Assembly: GCF_017316185.1 (NCBI RefSeq)
Contig: NZ_JAFLVX010000011.1
Coordinates: forward strand, 62,001-126,000
Direction: 5' to 3'
Source: Candidatus Vagococcus giribetii
GTDB lineage: Bacteria > Bacillota > Bacilli > Lactobacillales > Vagococcaceae
Length of the DNA: 64,000 nucleotides
Positions within the stretch are counted from its first letter, which is position 1; the number at the start of each line of letters is the position of its first letter. Shown here in pieces: positions 26,518 through 35,176 of this stretch. A program made the position numbers and the translations under genes. Below the pieces are notes generated by a model, which was given only the letters and a program-made list of their open reading frames with translations, did no database searches and was not told where the DNA came from.

Positions 26518-27380
26518 TACATTCTCTCCTCATTTCTACTTAGTATGGTGTAAATTGTTGAGGCAATCAGTCCAAAGAAACTCATAAAAAGTCCTACAGC
26601 AGATGCCTTACCAACTTGCATCGTTGAAAAAGCTAAAGTATATGCATAAGTACCTAGAACCTCTGTCGAATTAGCAGGTCCCCCGCCTGTTAATAATTTA
26701 ATGTAATCAAATGCTAAGAACGAACCAATGACAATCATAATCATCATTAATTTAAAGGTAGGTAGCAAATGAGGAAAATAGACATTTTTAAACGTACCCC
26801 AAGCATTACACCCATCAATTTTCGAGGCTTCTACTAGGTCTTGAGGCGTCTGCCTAAGTGAGGCAAAGTAAATCACCGCAAGATATCCCCAGTAATGCCA
26901 GATATCCACACTAGCTACTGCATAAATTGCGGTTTGAATATTTGTTAACGGTGAACCGACTGCGTAACCTATATTGTTTAAGACACCGATAATACCTGTT
27001 CGTGAATTAAATATGATGTTTTGCCAAAGCATAGCGTTGACTGCAGGAGCAAGAACATACGGTATTAAGAAGATAACTTGATAGATATTTTTAGATTTCT
27101 TCTTTTTAAGTAGAATCACCGAAACGCCTAAGGCTAACAAAACAGGAACTGTTAAAAATAGTGCCATCCAAATCATGTTATTAGAAATAGCTTTCCAAAA
27201 AACACGATTTGAAAATAGCTCTTGAAAGTTTTGAAGCCCTACAAAATTAACATCAAAAGATATGCCATTGTAATCAGTAAAAGACATAACGATGGTTAAA
27301 ATACCGGGTACAATAACGATACAAATACTTAGCAGGAGTGCTGGCATCACTAATAAATAATCGGTCCATTTTTTCCTCAT
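26517..27380 (-). CDS. Sugar ABC transporter permease (MalF-like, CUT1)
   Basis: The 287-residue permease has six transmembrane helices and an EAA loop (VEASKIDGCNAWGTFKNVYFPHLLP). It is the first of two permeases behind the binding-protein gene (21-base gap) and overlaps the second permease by a base. Confidence 0.92.
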   Translation of the reverse strand: MRKKWTDYLLVMPALLLSICIVIVPGILTIVMSFTDYNGISFDVNFVGLQNFQELFSNRVFWKAISNNMIWMALFLTVPVLLALGVSVILLKKKKSKNIYQVIFLIPYVLAPAVNAMLWQNIIFNSRTGIIGVLNNIGYAVGSPLTNIQTAIYAVASVDIWHYWGYLAVIYFASLRQTPQDLVEASKIDGCNAWGTFKNVYFPHLLPTFKLMMIMIVIGSFLAFDYIKLLTGGGPANSTEVLGTYAYTLAFSTMQVGKASAVGLFMSFFGLIASTIYTILSRNEERM

Positions 27381-27401
27381 TGATACTACTCCTATCTATA
27401 G

Positions 27402-28778
27402 TTATTTTGAACCAGGTTGTGGAATATTAGGAACTAATCCCTTTTCAAGCTCTTTTGAAAACTCCTTATCTGCCTTGTCTAACAATTCAGTAGATGTTTC
27501 TTGATCTAACCAGACATTTTCAATATCAATAAAGACTTGTTGAGTAGCTGGTGGGAAGAACACATTAGTCATATAACCAAAATTCCCACTATCAATCGCT
27601 GTAGACATTGACTTGATGGTTTCAATAAAACTAGTTGATAGACTACCCATTTTTTCTGTACTAATAGAGTCTAAATCTTTTAATGGAGCTCCCCAATACC
27701 CTGGCCACTCTGCCGAAATTTCTTCAACAAACTCTGGTTGTAAAATCATGTTAATGATTTTTGCCCCTTCATCTTTATGTGTATCTTTCGCATTTTTATT
27801 AATAGAGAACGTACAAGCTAAACTAACTGTATACGTTTCTTCAGGCACTTCTTTTGTTTTTGGAAACGGCATAAATCCTAAATCTTCTTCAGCATCTCCC
27901 GTAAAGAATGACGTTGCCCACTGATAGCCAATCGTCGGTCCAATAAAGAATGGAGATTTTCCATCAGCTAACAATTGAAGAGACTCTGAAAAATTTAAAT
28001 TAGCGTAGTCTTTTCCTCCTAAAAAGCCTGCTTTATACCACTCCGCTGATTTATCGACTGCCTTTTTAATTTCTGGAGAATCCCATTTCTTCTCACCCTT
28101 TAACGCTTCATAGACGTTTTGAGGACCGGCAAAGTGAGTTAAAAACAGTGACGAGTAGTTCTCATTAACAGGCTTCCATCCCTTATTACCTGTGACGCTT
28201 GGATACAATCCCTTTTTCTCAGCCTCTTGCATGATTTTTTCTAATTCCTCGACAGTTTTTGGAGTTTCCCAATTGTTTTCAGTTAATACTTTTTTGTTAT
28301 AAAAAACACCTACTGTGTTTAAGCCGCTACCAACTGCGTAGAGCTCATCTTTTACCTTTCCAGCATCATAAATAGGAGCTAACATTTGATCTTCCCAACC
28401 ATACTCTTTAGAATATTTATCTAAGCTTTCAAGTTTACCGGCTTCAACAAGTGGTTTAACAAATGAAGGACCTGATCCATAAACAATATCTGGACCTTTG
28501 TTAGCAGCTAATGCTGTATTTAAATCTGAATCCACTGAATTTCGATATTCAACTTTGAGAACAAATTTATCTTGAGAATCATTGTATTTTTTGATAAGTG
28601 ATTTATCTAAAGCATCTCTTGAATAAGGTTCTGCTCCCCAAAACCACAATGTTATTTCTTCTTTTTTCCCATCAGAAGTGCTTTGTTTTTCCTTTTTGCT
28701 ACAACCAGTAGCTATGAATACGCTTACAAATATAACTAACAAAACTCGCCAAAATTTATTCTTACTACCCTTATCCAT
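27402..28778 (-). CDS. Sugar ABC transporter substrate-binding lipoprotein
   Basis: The 458-residue extracellular solute-binding protein (family 1) has a lipoprotein signal: hydrophobic residues 11-24 followed by IATGC with Cys26 as lipid anchor. Mature sequence begins KKEKQSTSDGKKEE. The fold matches CUT1 binding proteins, for example EITLWFWGAEP at the start and FGYMTNVFFPPATQQVF near the end. An AGGAGG site precedes the ATG. It defines the imported ligand, expected to be a glycoside or ribosylated compound given the enzymes downstream. Confidence 0.92.
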   Translation of the reverse strand: MDKGSKNKFWRVLLVIFVSVFIATGCSKKEKQSTSDGKKEEITLWFWGAEPYSRDALDKSLIKKYNDSQDKFVLKVEYRNSVDSDLNTALAANKGPDIVYGSGPSFVKPLVEAGKLESLDKYSKEYGWEDQMLAPIYDAGKVKDELYAVGSGLNTVGVFYNKKVLTENNWETPKTVEELEKIMQEAEKKGLYPSVTGNKGWKPVNENYSSLFLTHFAGPQNVYEALKGEKKWDSPEIKKAVDKSAEWYKAGFLGGKDYANLNFSESLQLLADGKSPFFIGPTIGYQWATSFFTGDAEEDLGFMPFPKTKEVPEETYTVSLACTFSINKNAKDTHKDEGAKIINMILQPEFVEEISAEWPGYWGAPLKDLDSISTEKMGSLSTSFIETIKSMSTAIDSGNFGYMTNVFFPPATQQVFIDIENVWLDQETSTELLDKADKEFSKELEKGLVPNIPQPGSK

Positions 28779-28796
28779 TTCTTTTCCTCCTATTGC

Positions 28797-29240
28797 TCAT
28801 TTAAGCAACTTATTTTTCATTTTTTCCGATAAACTAATAATGTATGTTTTATCATCACTGGATATAGAAATCATGTATTGAGAAAATCCCTTTCGTTTGT
28901 CTGATTTCGATGTGAGAAAAACTTCATTTCCTCCTTTCATAGATGGTTCGTAAGGTAGAATGGCTAAGATATGATGAACATCTACTTCTAAAATCCCTGT
29001 TTCTACCTTCTTTTGACAAACACGGTCAACTCTTAATACTTGTTGAAAAAGAACATAATCATAAGCCATACAAACACGGTCGTTAATATATTTAATACCA
29101 AAGTAAGCAACTATAACTGCTATAGACGAAACAAGAGGGATAAAAGCTGTTAATGAAAATAGCATTAAGGACATCATTATCACTAAACATTTCAATATAA
29201 TTATCTCCTTATCTCGAACGACTACACTTTCTTCAAGCAC
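28797..29240 (-). CDS. Small membrane protein, possibly DUF6106-like
   Basis: The 147-residue protein has two adjacent transmembrane helices (about 20-65), then a soluble domain (YDYVLFQQVLRVDRVCQKK...). This resembles DUF6106-type proteins of Firmicutes, recalled rather than searched. The GTG at 29240 has GAGGGG eight bases upstream; a GTG at 29249 overlaps the ribosome site and is less likely. It sits between lacI and the binding-protein gene, so a role in uptake or sensing is possible but unproven. Confidence 0.65.
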   Translation of the reverse strand: MLEESVVVRDKEIIILKCLVIMMSLMLFSLTAFIPLVSSIAVIVAYFGIKYINDRVCMAYDYVLFQQVLRVDRVCQKKVETGILEVDVHHILAILPYEPSMKGGNEVFLTSKSDKRKGFSQYMISISSDDKTYIISLSEKMKNKLLK

Positions 29241-29256
29241 GCTTATCACCCCTCTC

Positions 29257-30279
29257 TTAATTAATATCTTTTACAGTAGAGCCTATAAACCAATTGGAAG
29301 ATAGCAAGTGTAACTTCTTATCTATTTTTTTACCCTCTAATGCCTCGATTAATAAAGTCATCGCAACTCTTCCAATTTGTCTTTCATCTTGATTAATGGA
29401 AGTTACTGTGTACTGAGACAATTCAGATACTAAAGAAAAACTCGTATCATTATCAAAACAAACCACTGAAACATCTTCTGGAACCTTAATCCCTCTTTCT
29501 AAAAATGCTTTCATGACTCCATATGCCATTAAATCATTAAAGCAGATAAAGGCAGTATACCTTTCAACATCTAACGTTTTGGCTATAGAATAAGCTTTTT
29601 TCATTTTATAGTCTGCAAGTACAATTTGCTTTTTAGAATAAGGTAAATCATGGTCTTCTAAAGCTTGCCTGATTCCTTTTTCTCGATGAATACTGTTAGT
29701 AGAACCAATCACTCCACCAAAACAAAAAATGTTCTGATGACCTTTTTCAATCAGATAATTTGCCATGTCGTATCCTGATTTTACATAATTTGAGGCAACC
29801 ACATAAACATTGTCGTGTAAGTTATCATTATGTTCATCTAAAATAACAATAGGCAATCTTCGCTTATTTGGGTAAATAGCCAATAACTTTTCTGAATTTC
29901 TTGATGCTAGTAAAATGCCATCAATCATTTTATTTTCTAAAAGCTTTAGTTGTCGCCTCTCTTCTTCAACGTCATTATCCGTATCACAAACAATCACGCT
30001 ATACATTTGTTCTGAAGCTACTTTACTAACAGCTTTAATAATCGAAGCGTAGAACATATTACTAACATCTGGTACAACGACAGCAATCGTTTCAGATTTT
30101 TTGGTTACCAAGCTTCTAGCTACTTGGTTTCTTTCATACCCCATCTCCTCTGCTACCTTTTTGACTCTCTCCACCGTATTTTTTCCAATTTCTTTGGTCT
30201 TGTTATTTAAGACCAAAGAAACAGTAGCTGGTGAAACTTGGCATCTCTCTGCAATTTCTTTAATTGTCACTTTTTTCAT
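29257..30279 (-). CDS. LacI-family transcriptional regulator of the nucleoside/ADP-ribosyl operon
   Basis: The 340-residue regulator has an N-terminal LacI HTH and hinge helix (VTIKEIAERCQVSPATVSLVLNNK, residues 3-60) and a periplasmic-binding-like sensor domain with SMFYASIIKAV and VVCFDNDTSF. Start ATG 30279 has GGAG six bases upstream. It is the first gene of a contiguous 14-gene unit reaching deoD. A palindromic operator lies just before it, so it should repress both itself and the whole pathway until the ligand binds. Confidence 0.92.
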   Translation of the reverse strand: MKKVTIKEIAERCQVSPATVSLVLNNKTKEIGKNTVERVKKVAEEMGYERNQVARSLVTKKSETIAVVVPDVSNMFYASIIKAVSKVASEQMYSVIVCDTDNDVEEERRQLKLLENKMIDGILLASRNSEKLLAIYPNKRRLPIVILDEHNDNLHDNVYVVASNYVKSGYDMANYLIEKGHQNIFCFGGVIGSTNSIHREKGIRQALEDHDLPYSKKQIVLADYKMKKAYSIAKTLDVERYTAFICFNDLMAYGVMKAFLERGIKVPEDVSVVCFDNDTSFSLVSELSQYTVTSINQDERQIGRVAMTLLIEALEGKKIDKKLHLLSSNWFIGSTVKDIN

Positions 30280-30289
30280 GTGCTTCTCC

Positions 30290-30305
30290 ACTTAAACGTT
30301 TTAGT
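30290..30305. promoter_or_regulatory. LacI-type operator before the 14-gene operon
   Basis: ACTTAAACGTTTTAGT is a 16-bp near-perfect palindrome centred on CG, as typical of LacI/GalR sites. It begins 10 bases upstream of the lacI start and ends 17 bases before a candidate -10 box (GATAAT, minus strand, plus positions 30323-30328). No good -35 is seen. Its position just downstream of the promoter fits repression with autoregulation. Confidence 0.75.
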
Positions 30306-30328
30306 AATCCCCTTGACACCAAATTATC

Positions 30329-30622
30329 ACACAACGACATCCCCTACACTTTTCTTTTTTCCAAAAAAAGGATAAAGCAAATAATTTCTATCAGTCACTT
30401 TTTTAGATACATGTGTGTTTAGTTATAGAAAACAATTAATTTACTCATTTTAAATTAGTGAACCGTTCCTATTTTCTCTAAAATGTGGTGGAATCAATAA
30501 TTATAAAGCAAGTGTTTTAGAAGAATTCTTTTCAGATTAAGCAAAAAACTAAGAACTCCTGTTGATTCGTTTATTTTTATGCTTCACTTCTAAAACTTCT
30601 CTCAAAGGTTAATGATAAAAGA
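30329..30622. other. Intergenic region upstream of the LacI operon
   Basis: About 300 AT-rich bases with no open gene. A TTGACA at 30313-30318 just outside on the plus strand has no matching -10. I see nothing further. Confidence 0.35.
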
Positions 30623-30654
30623 AAGCCTACCTTGGCTAACTGCTAGGTAGGCTT
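30623..30654 (-). terminator. Orphan terminator-like hairpin
   Basis: AAGCCTACC (30623-30631) pairs with GGTAGGCTT (30646-30654). On the minus strand it is followed by TTTCTTTT. It follows a short minus-strand coding remnant, so it looks like the leftover terminator of a lost gene. Confidence 0.65.
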
Positions 30655-30678
30655 AGTTCTATTCATTTAACAACGTAC

Positions 30679-30741
30679 TTATTTATTTATACGGTCGCCA
30701 TTTACAAGTTTAAAGACCTTTTCTGGTTCTCCATTTAAGAA
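30679..30741 (-). pseudogene. Possible C-terminal remnant of a lost minus-strand gene
   Basis: Read leftwards from 30741, the minus strand encodes FLNGEPEKVFKLVNGDRINK and then a stop, directly followed by the orphan terminator. Upstream the frame is soon closed by a stop and the sequence becomes the truncated PucR-type gene on the other strand. This looks like a deletion junction joining two truncated genes. The parent family was not recognised. Confidence 0.35.
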
Positions 30742-31604
30742 ATGAACAATCGAATTTATACGATGAAAGACACCTTAAATGGGCTCTACATGGAGACCAA
30801 TTTACACAAACGAAACCTTATTTTTGAAGATATTCTATCAACCAAACTCACACCTGACAATAAAAAAAGATATAGTCTCCTTTTAGGCACAAATCTTGAA
30901 AACAAATACTACATGGTAACAATTTTTAGTGATTTATTTGGAACAGACAATTCCCGTTTTTTTGAAGAAAGTCAGATAAGTGACTTAAAAGATTACATTT
31001 TAGAATCCTTCTTAAAAACACAAGATATTTTGATGTTTTCTTACCAATGTCGAATTATCTTCCTAATTGGTGAAGGTATCAATTCCCTAGATGATTCCTT
31101 AAAGGGCCTTGACCAATTACTTCAAACTTTTTATCAACATTCTAAATTTTCTGTTGGGGTCAGCAGCCTCCATCAACTAGAGAATTTAAATAAAGCCTAT
31201 AAAGAAAGTCTACAAGCGATTAATTATTTGCATTATCAAAAGAATGATTGTCACATACAAAAATACGATGAATTAGGCATCTTAAACCTCTTCACTGATG
31301 ATGAAGGTATGATTAATACTTACTATATCGAACGATTGATTACTCAATTTATCCAACCCTTACTAAAATATGATTCTTCCAACAACACTGATTTAATCGA
31401 GACAATCACTTGCTTTTTTAATAATAACTTTTCAAAAAAAGCACAAGTGAGTTACTTTTTATTCACGTTAATACTCTTCGGTCACGCCTAAAGAAAGTCG
31501 AAACATTATTACATGTGGATCTAAATGCTAGTAATGATTTATTAAATATTCAACTCGCATTGAAGCTCTATGAAAAATCAGTTTTTTTGCATATTGATCA
31601 TTAA
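30742..31604 (+). pseudogene. Broken PucR/CdaR-type regulator (frameshift, probably N-terminally truncated)
   Basis: The first frame gives 249 residues resembling the GGDEF-like middle domain of PucR/CdaR regulators (LLLGTNLENKYYMVTIFSDLFG), ending at 31491. A second frame continues with SELLFIHVNTLRSRLKKVETLL, the expected C-terminal HTH_30 domain, to a stop at 31602-31604. The frames join if one A is added to the A7 run at 31434-31440. The first ATG lacks a ribosome site and the usual N-terminal domain, consistent with 5' loss. It could be a pseudogene, a slippage-prone gene or a sequencing error. Confidence 0.75.
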
Positions 31605-31885
31605 ATACTCTAGGGAAATTCATATCAATATTGAAATCCATGGTTCCTAGTACTATAAAGGAGCCGTGGATTATTGTCTTAGTAATAGTATTTTCTCGAA
31701 TACTATATTTTTGGTGTATCTTCTTATATTAAAAAAACTTAAAAAGATTCAATTAAAGATTATTAATAATAAGTCTGTGACTTCATTCTTTCAACCAAAA
31801 AAAATTTCAACAGACATCATAATGTTAAAGTCATATTTAATTAAGTCACTATTCCGTTTTGTCATAGCCCTCGGCCTAACTCGAA
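31605..31885. other. Region between the broken regulator and the decarboxylase operon
   Basis: No convincing gene. It holds one long hairpin (31635-31672) and low-complexity AT-rich sequence. A 75-codon open frame here has a poorly placed start and no recognisable product. Confidence 0.45.
31635..31672 (+). terminator. Hairpin after the broken regulator, weak terminator
   Basis: A 13-bp stem including two G-U pairs (AATCCATGGTTCC / GGAGCCGTGGATT) closes a 12-base loop. Only a loose T-rich tail follows. It could terminate the regulator message or act as leader structure. Confidence 0.45.
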
Positions 31886-31915
31886 TTGTTTAACTCATCA
31901 CATGGAGTCTATAAT
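31886..31915 (+). promoter_or_regulatory. Promoter of the decarboxylase operon
   Basis: TTGTTT (31886-31891) and TATAAT (31910-31915) are separated by 18 bases, 24 bases before the decarboxylase start. A LysR protein encoded at the operon end is the likely regulator. Confidence 0.7.
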
Positions 31916-31938
31916 TCTAAGTATAGGAGGAATGTCTT

Positions 31939-33399
31939 ATGACACAAATAAATGATTTAAGAAGTGCCTTAGCTTTGTTGGAAACAATCCCTAATCAATT
32001 ACATTACACTGACGAACCCATTGATGCCCAAGCAGAAATTTCTGGCGTTTATCGTTATATCGGAGCAGGTGGTACTGTAATGAGACCAACTAAAGAAGGA
32101 CCCGCTATGATTTTTAGAAATGTCACTGGCTATCCAGACGTACAGGTTTTAATTGGTCTACTCGCAAGTCGTTCAAGAGTCGCAAGTATGTTAAATGTAG
32201 AATCAAAAAAATTAGGTTTTCTGTTAAACGAAGCAGTTAAAAACCCAATTAATCCTATCACAATAGCAAAAAAAGATGCAAAATGCCAGGAAGTTATTCA
32301 CTTAGCAACTGATTCAGATTTCGACATTAGAAAAATTGTTCCCGCACCAACAAATACCGAAGAAGATGCAGGACCTTATATTACGATGGGACTTATTTAT
32401 GGACATGACTTAGAAACTCATGAAACAGATATCACAATTCATCGACTATGTGTTCAAGGAAAAGATGAACTCACCATGTATTTTGTTCCTGGTGGTCGTC
32501 ATTTAGGAGCATTTTTAGAAAAATATGAAGCAGCTAATGAACCAATGCCTGTCTCAATAAGCATTGGTGTTGACCCAGCTATTGAAATTGGCGCTTGTTT
32601 TGAACCACCAACTACTCCACTTGGATATGATGAATTAGGGGTTGCAGGAAGTATTAGAAATGAGCCTGTTGAACTGGTAGATTGCCTAAGTATTGATGGA
32701 AAAGCAATCGCTAATGCTGAATTTGTTATTGAAGGAGAAATTTTACCTAAAGTTCGAGTTAGAGAAGATCAAAATACTAATACTGGTAAAGCAATGCCTG
32801 AGTTTCCTGGATATACTGGACCAGCTCAACAAGAAATTCAAGTCATTAAGATTAAAGCCATTACTCATCGTAAAAATCCTATCCTACAAACTGTCATCGG
32901 TCCTAGTGAAGAACATGTCAATATGGCAGGTATTCCAACGGAAGCAAGTATTTTACAAATGGTTAGTCGTGCAATGCCTGGTAAATTATTAAATGTTTAT
33001 TCTCATTCATCTGGTGGTGGGAAATACATGGCAATTTTACAATTTAAAAAGTCGATTCCTAGTGATGAAGGACGTCAAAGACAAGCAGCTCTTCTGGCCT
33101 TCTCTGCTTTTTCAGAACTAAAACACATTATTATTGTTGACGAAGATGTTGATATTTTTGACACCAATGACGTCCTTTGGGCTCTAAACACACGATACCA
33201 AGGCGATATTGATACTATTTTTATTCCAGGAATTAGATGTCACCCCTTAGATCCTTCACAAAGCCCTGAGTACAATAATCAATTGCGTGACAAAGGGCTT
33301 TCTTGTAAAACAATATTTGACTGTACTGTTCCTTTTGACCAAAAAGACCGATTTAAACGAGCTACGTTTAAAGAAATGGATTATGAAAAATACCTCTAA
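31939..33399 (+). CDS. lpdC: UbiD-family decarboxylase, gallate decarboxylase (LpdC) type
   Basis: The 486-residue protein uses prenylated FMN for reversible non-oxidative decarboxylation of aromatic acids. Long conserved blocks match the lactobacillal gallate decarboxylase LpdC as I recall it: SGVYRYIGAGGTV, NTEEDAGPYITMG, HRKNPILQTVIGPSEEHV, PTEASIL, VDEDVDIFD and VPFDQKDRF. A strong AGGAGG precedes the ATG. The cofactor-making UbiX and LpdD accessory are in the same operon. Gallate or protocatechuate are the likely substrates. Confidence 0.88.
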   Translation: MTQINDLRSALALLETIPNQLHYTDEPIDAQAEISGVYRYIGAGGTVMRPTKEGPAMIFRNVTGYPDVQVLIGLLASRSRVASMLNVESKKLGFLLNEAVKNPINPITIAKKDAKCQEVIHLATDSDFDIRKIVPAPTNTEEDAGPYITMGLIYGHDLETHETDITIHRLCVQGKDELTMYFVPGGRHLGAFLEKYEAANEPMPVSISIGVDPAIEIGACFEPPTTPLGYDELGVAGSIRNEPVELVDCLSIDGKAIANAEFVIEGEILPKVRVREDQNTNTGKAMPEFPGYTGPAQQEIQVIKIKAITHRKNPILQTVIGPSEEHVNMAGIPTEASILQMVSRAMPGKLLNVYSHSSGGGKYMAILQFKKSIPSDEGRQRQAALLAFSAFSELKHIIIVDEDVDIFDTNDVLWALNTRYQGDIDTIFIPGIRCHPLDPSQSPEYNNQLRDKGLSCKTIFDCTVPFDQKDRFKRATFKEMDYEKYL

Positions 33400-33493
33400 C
33401 AGAAAAATAAAATCATCATATAAACAGTCTATTAATATAACAAAACTAGGGGATGTGACTATAATGTCCTTCCCTTTTTAGGAGGAATTAGTT

Positions 33494-34216
33494 ATGCCTG
33501 TTGGACCATTTATTAATTGTTTAAGCACACTTTTAGGAGCACTAATTGGCGCTTTTTTAGGTAAAAAAATACCCGAACGACTCAGACTAAATTTACCTTT
33601 AACTTTTGGAGCAGCTTCAATGGGAATGGGGATTTCAATGGTTGTTAAAGTTCACATGCTCCCACCTGTTATCTTATCTTTGTTACTTGGTAGTGCCATT
33701 GGTGAGCTGCTTAAATTAGAAAAAGGCATTGAGTGGTGTGCTCAAAAAGTAAGAGGGCCTATTCAAAAAATATTCCCTTCAGATAATAGTATTGTCGGTT
33801 CTCAAGAAAACTTCATGCAACAATTTGTTGGTATTGTTGTTCTTTTTAGTGCTAGTGGAACTGGTATTTTTGGTGCCTTAAATGAAGGAATTACTGGAGA
33901 CCCATCTATCCTTATTTCTAAAAGTTTTTTAGATTTCTTCACTGCTGCCATTTTTGCAACTGCATTGGGTTACATCGTAACAACGACAGTTATCCCACAG
34001 TTCGTTATTTTATTTGGTTTATTTTTCCTTGCAGGAATTATTATGCCATTAACAACACCAGAAATGATTGCTGACTTTTCTGCTTGTGGCGGTATTATTA
34101 TGTTTGTTACAGGTTTAAGAATCAGTGGGATTAAAGCCTTCCCTATAGCAAACATGCTCCCCGCCTTACTCATCGTCATGTTTATTTCAAATTATTGGAC
34201 AGCATTCTTTGGATAA
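33494..34216 (+). CDS. DUF554 family membrane protein
   Basis: The 240-residue membrane protein with about seven helices matches DUF554 (YdfK/YqgA-like): GPFINCLSTLLGALIGAFLGKKIPERLR at the start and GITGDPSILISKSFLDFFTA in the middle. The family function is unknown. Location between decarboxylase and accessory genes suggests a role in uptake of the aromatic acid or export of its product, which is inference. AGGAGG precedes the ATG; a 94-base gap separates it from lpdC. Confidence 0.85.
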   Translation: MPVGPFINCLSTLLGALIGAFLGKKIPERLRLNLPLTFGAASMGMGISMVVKVHMLPPVILSLLLGSAIGELLKLEKGIEWCAQKVRGPIQKIFPSDNSIVGSQENFMQQFVGIVVLFSASGTGIFGALNEGITGDPSILISKSFLDFFTAAIFATALGYIVTTTVIPQFVILFGLFFLAGIIMPLTTPEMIADFSACGGIIMFVTGLRISGIKAFPIANMLPALLIVMFISNYWTAFFG

Positions 34217-34241
34217 ACAACAACTGAAAGGGTGTTAAAAT

Positions 34242-34592
34242 TTGGAAAATTCTTTTATTGAGGACATAACTGTATTTCATAAAAAAATACACATCACTGC
34301 TAAACGAATAGATACTGATTTAATCATTGAAATAATTGGAGGTGATCGCCCTCATATTGGTGCTATCACTGCGGGAAACTATAAACATCAGACACAATCA
34401 ATTGTATTTGACATCCACAAAGAATTCTATTTCACAGAAGAATGGCTCATTAGGCTAAGAAAAAAATTTTCTGGAAATATCTTGATTTATAGTGGGGTTC
34501 ATTATAGTCAAATAACTAATGAACAACTAAAAGTGTTGACTTCAAAAATTGATAATGTATATTCTCAAGTAGAGGAGTGGCTTAAAAAATGA
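34242..34592 (+). CDS. lpdD: LpdD-like accessory subunit of prenyl-FMN decarboxylase
   Basis: The 116-residue protein starts with TTG behind AAAGGGTG. It resembles the small third protein (LpdD/subunit D) found with UbiD-UbiX aromatic decarboxylases: conserved GGDRPHIGAITAG and IYSGVHYSQIT. These proteins are thought to help deliver or stabilise the cofactor. Its stop overlaps the ubiX start by four bases, so the two are translationally coupled. Confidence 0.75.
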   Translation: MENSFIEDITVFHKKIHITAKRIDTDLIIEIIGGDRPHIGAITAGNYKHQTQSIVFDIHKEFYFTEEWLIRLRKKFSGNILIYSGVHYSQITNEQLKVLTSKIDNVYSQVEEWLKK

Positions 34593-35158
34593 TACCTAAA
34601 CGAAAAATGATTGTAGGTATTTCAGGGGCTTCAGGAGCTATTTATGGAAAAAAACTCATTGAACAACTTATACAACACAATATTGAAACTCATGTTGTTA
34701 TGTCTATGTGGGCTAAAAAAAATTTAGTACTTGAAGATAAAATTAATTTAGAAAGAACAAAAGAACTAGCTGATTTTACGTATAGCAATCATGATTTGTC
34801 TGCCCCGATAGCTAGCGGTTCTAGACTTTATGATGCCATGTTCATCGTGCCAACTAGTATGAAAACATTAAGTAGTATTGCAAATGGTTTTTCAGATACT
34901 TTGATATCTCGAGCTGCTGATATTTGTTTAAAAGAACATCGTCCACTCATCTTATCACCTAGAGAAACACCTCTAAACACAATACATTTAGAAAACATGT
35001 TGAAATTATCCAGATTAGGAGTTCGTATCGTACCACCAATGCCAGCTTTTTATAACGAACCAAAGGATATAGAAGATTTAATTGATCATCATGTGATGAA
35101 ATTATTAGATCAAGTGGGTATTCATATCGAAGGGAAAAGATATTTAGAAAATGATTAG
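34589..35158 (+). CDS. lpdB: UbiX-family flavin prenyltransferase
   Basis: The 189-residue protein attaches a dimethylallyl group to FMN, making the cofactor for the UbiD enzyme. The FMN-binding signature GISGASGAIYGKKLIEQL is at the N-terminus. SMKTLSSIANGFSDTLISRAADICLKE and LILSPRETPLN follow. Length and motifs are complete. It is encoded in the same operon as its client, whereas in L. plantarum lpdC is, as I recall, distant from lpdB and lpdD. Confidence 0.92.
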   Translation: MIPKRKMIVGISGASGAIYGKKLIEQLIQHNIETHVVMSMWAKKNLVLEDKINLERTKELADFTYSNHDLSAPIASGSRLYDAMFIVPTSMKTLSSIANGFSDTLISRAADICLKEHRPLILSPRETPLNTIHLENMLKLSRLGVRIVPPMPAFYNEPKDIEDLIDHHVMKLLDQVGIHIEGKRYLEND

Positions 35159-35176
35159 GCTTAGGAGGAAACAACG

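Noticed and set aside
30313-30318. Perfect TTGACA as a plus-strand promoter upstream of the broken regulator
   Set aside because: No acceptable -10 hexamer occurs 15-19 bases downstream and no plus-strand gene follows for over 400 bases.
31666-31893. 75-codon plus-strand open frame upstream of the decarboxylase operon
   Set aside because: The GTG start nearly touches the only GGAG, the product is low-complexity Lys/Ile-rich, and the frame runs into the operon promoter region.
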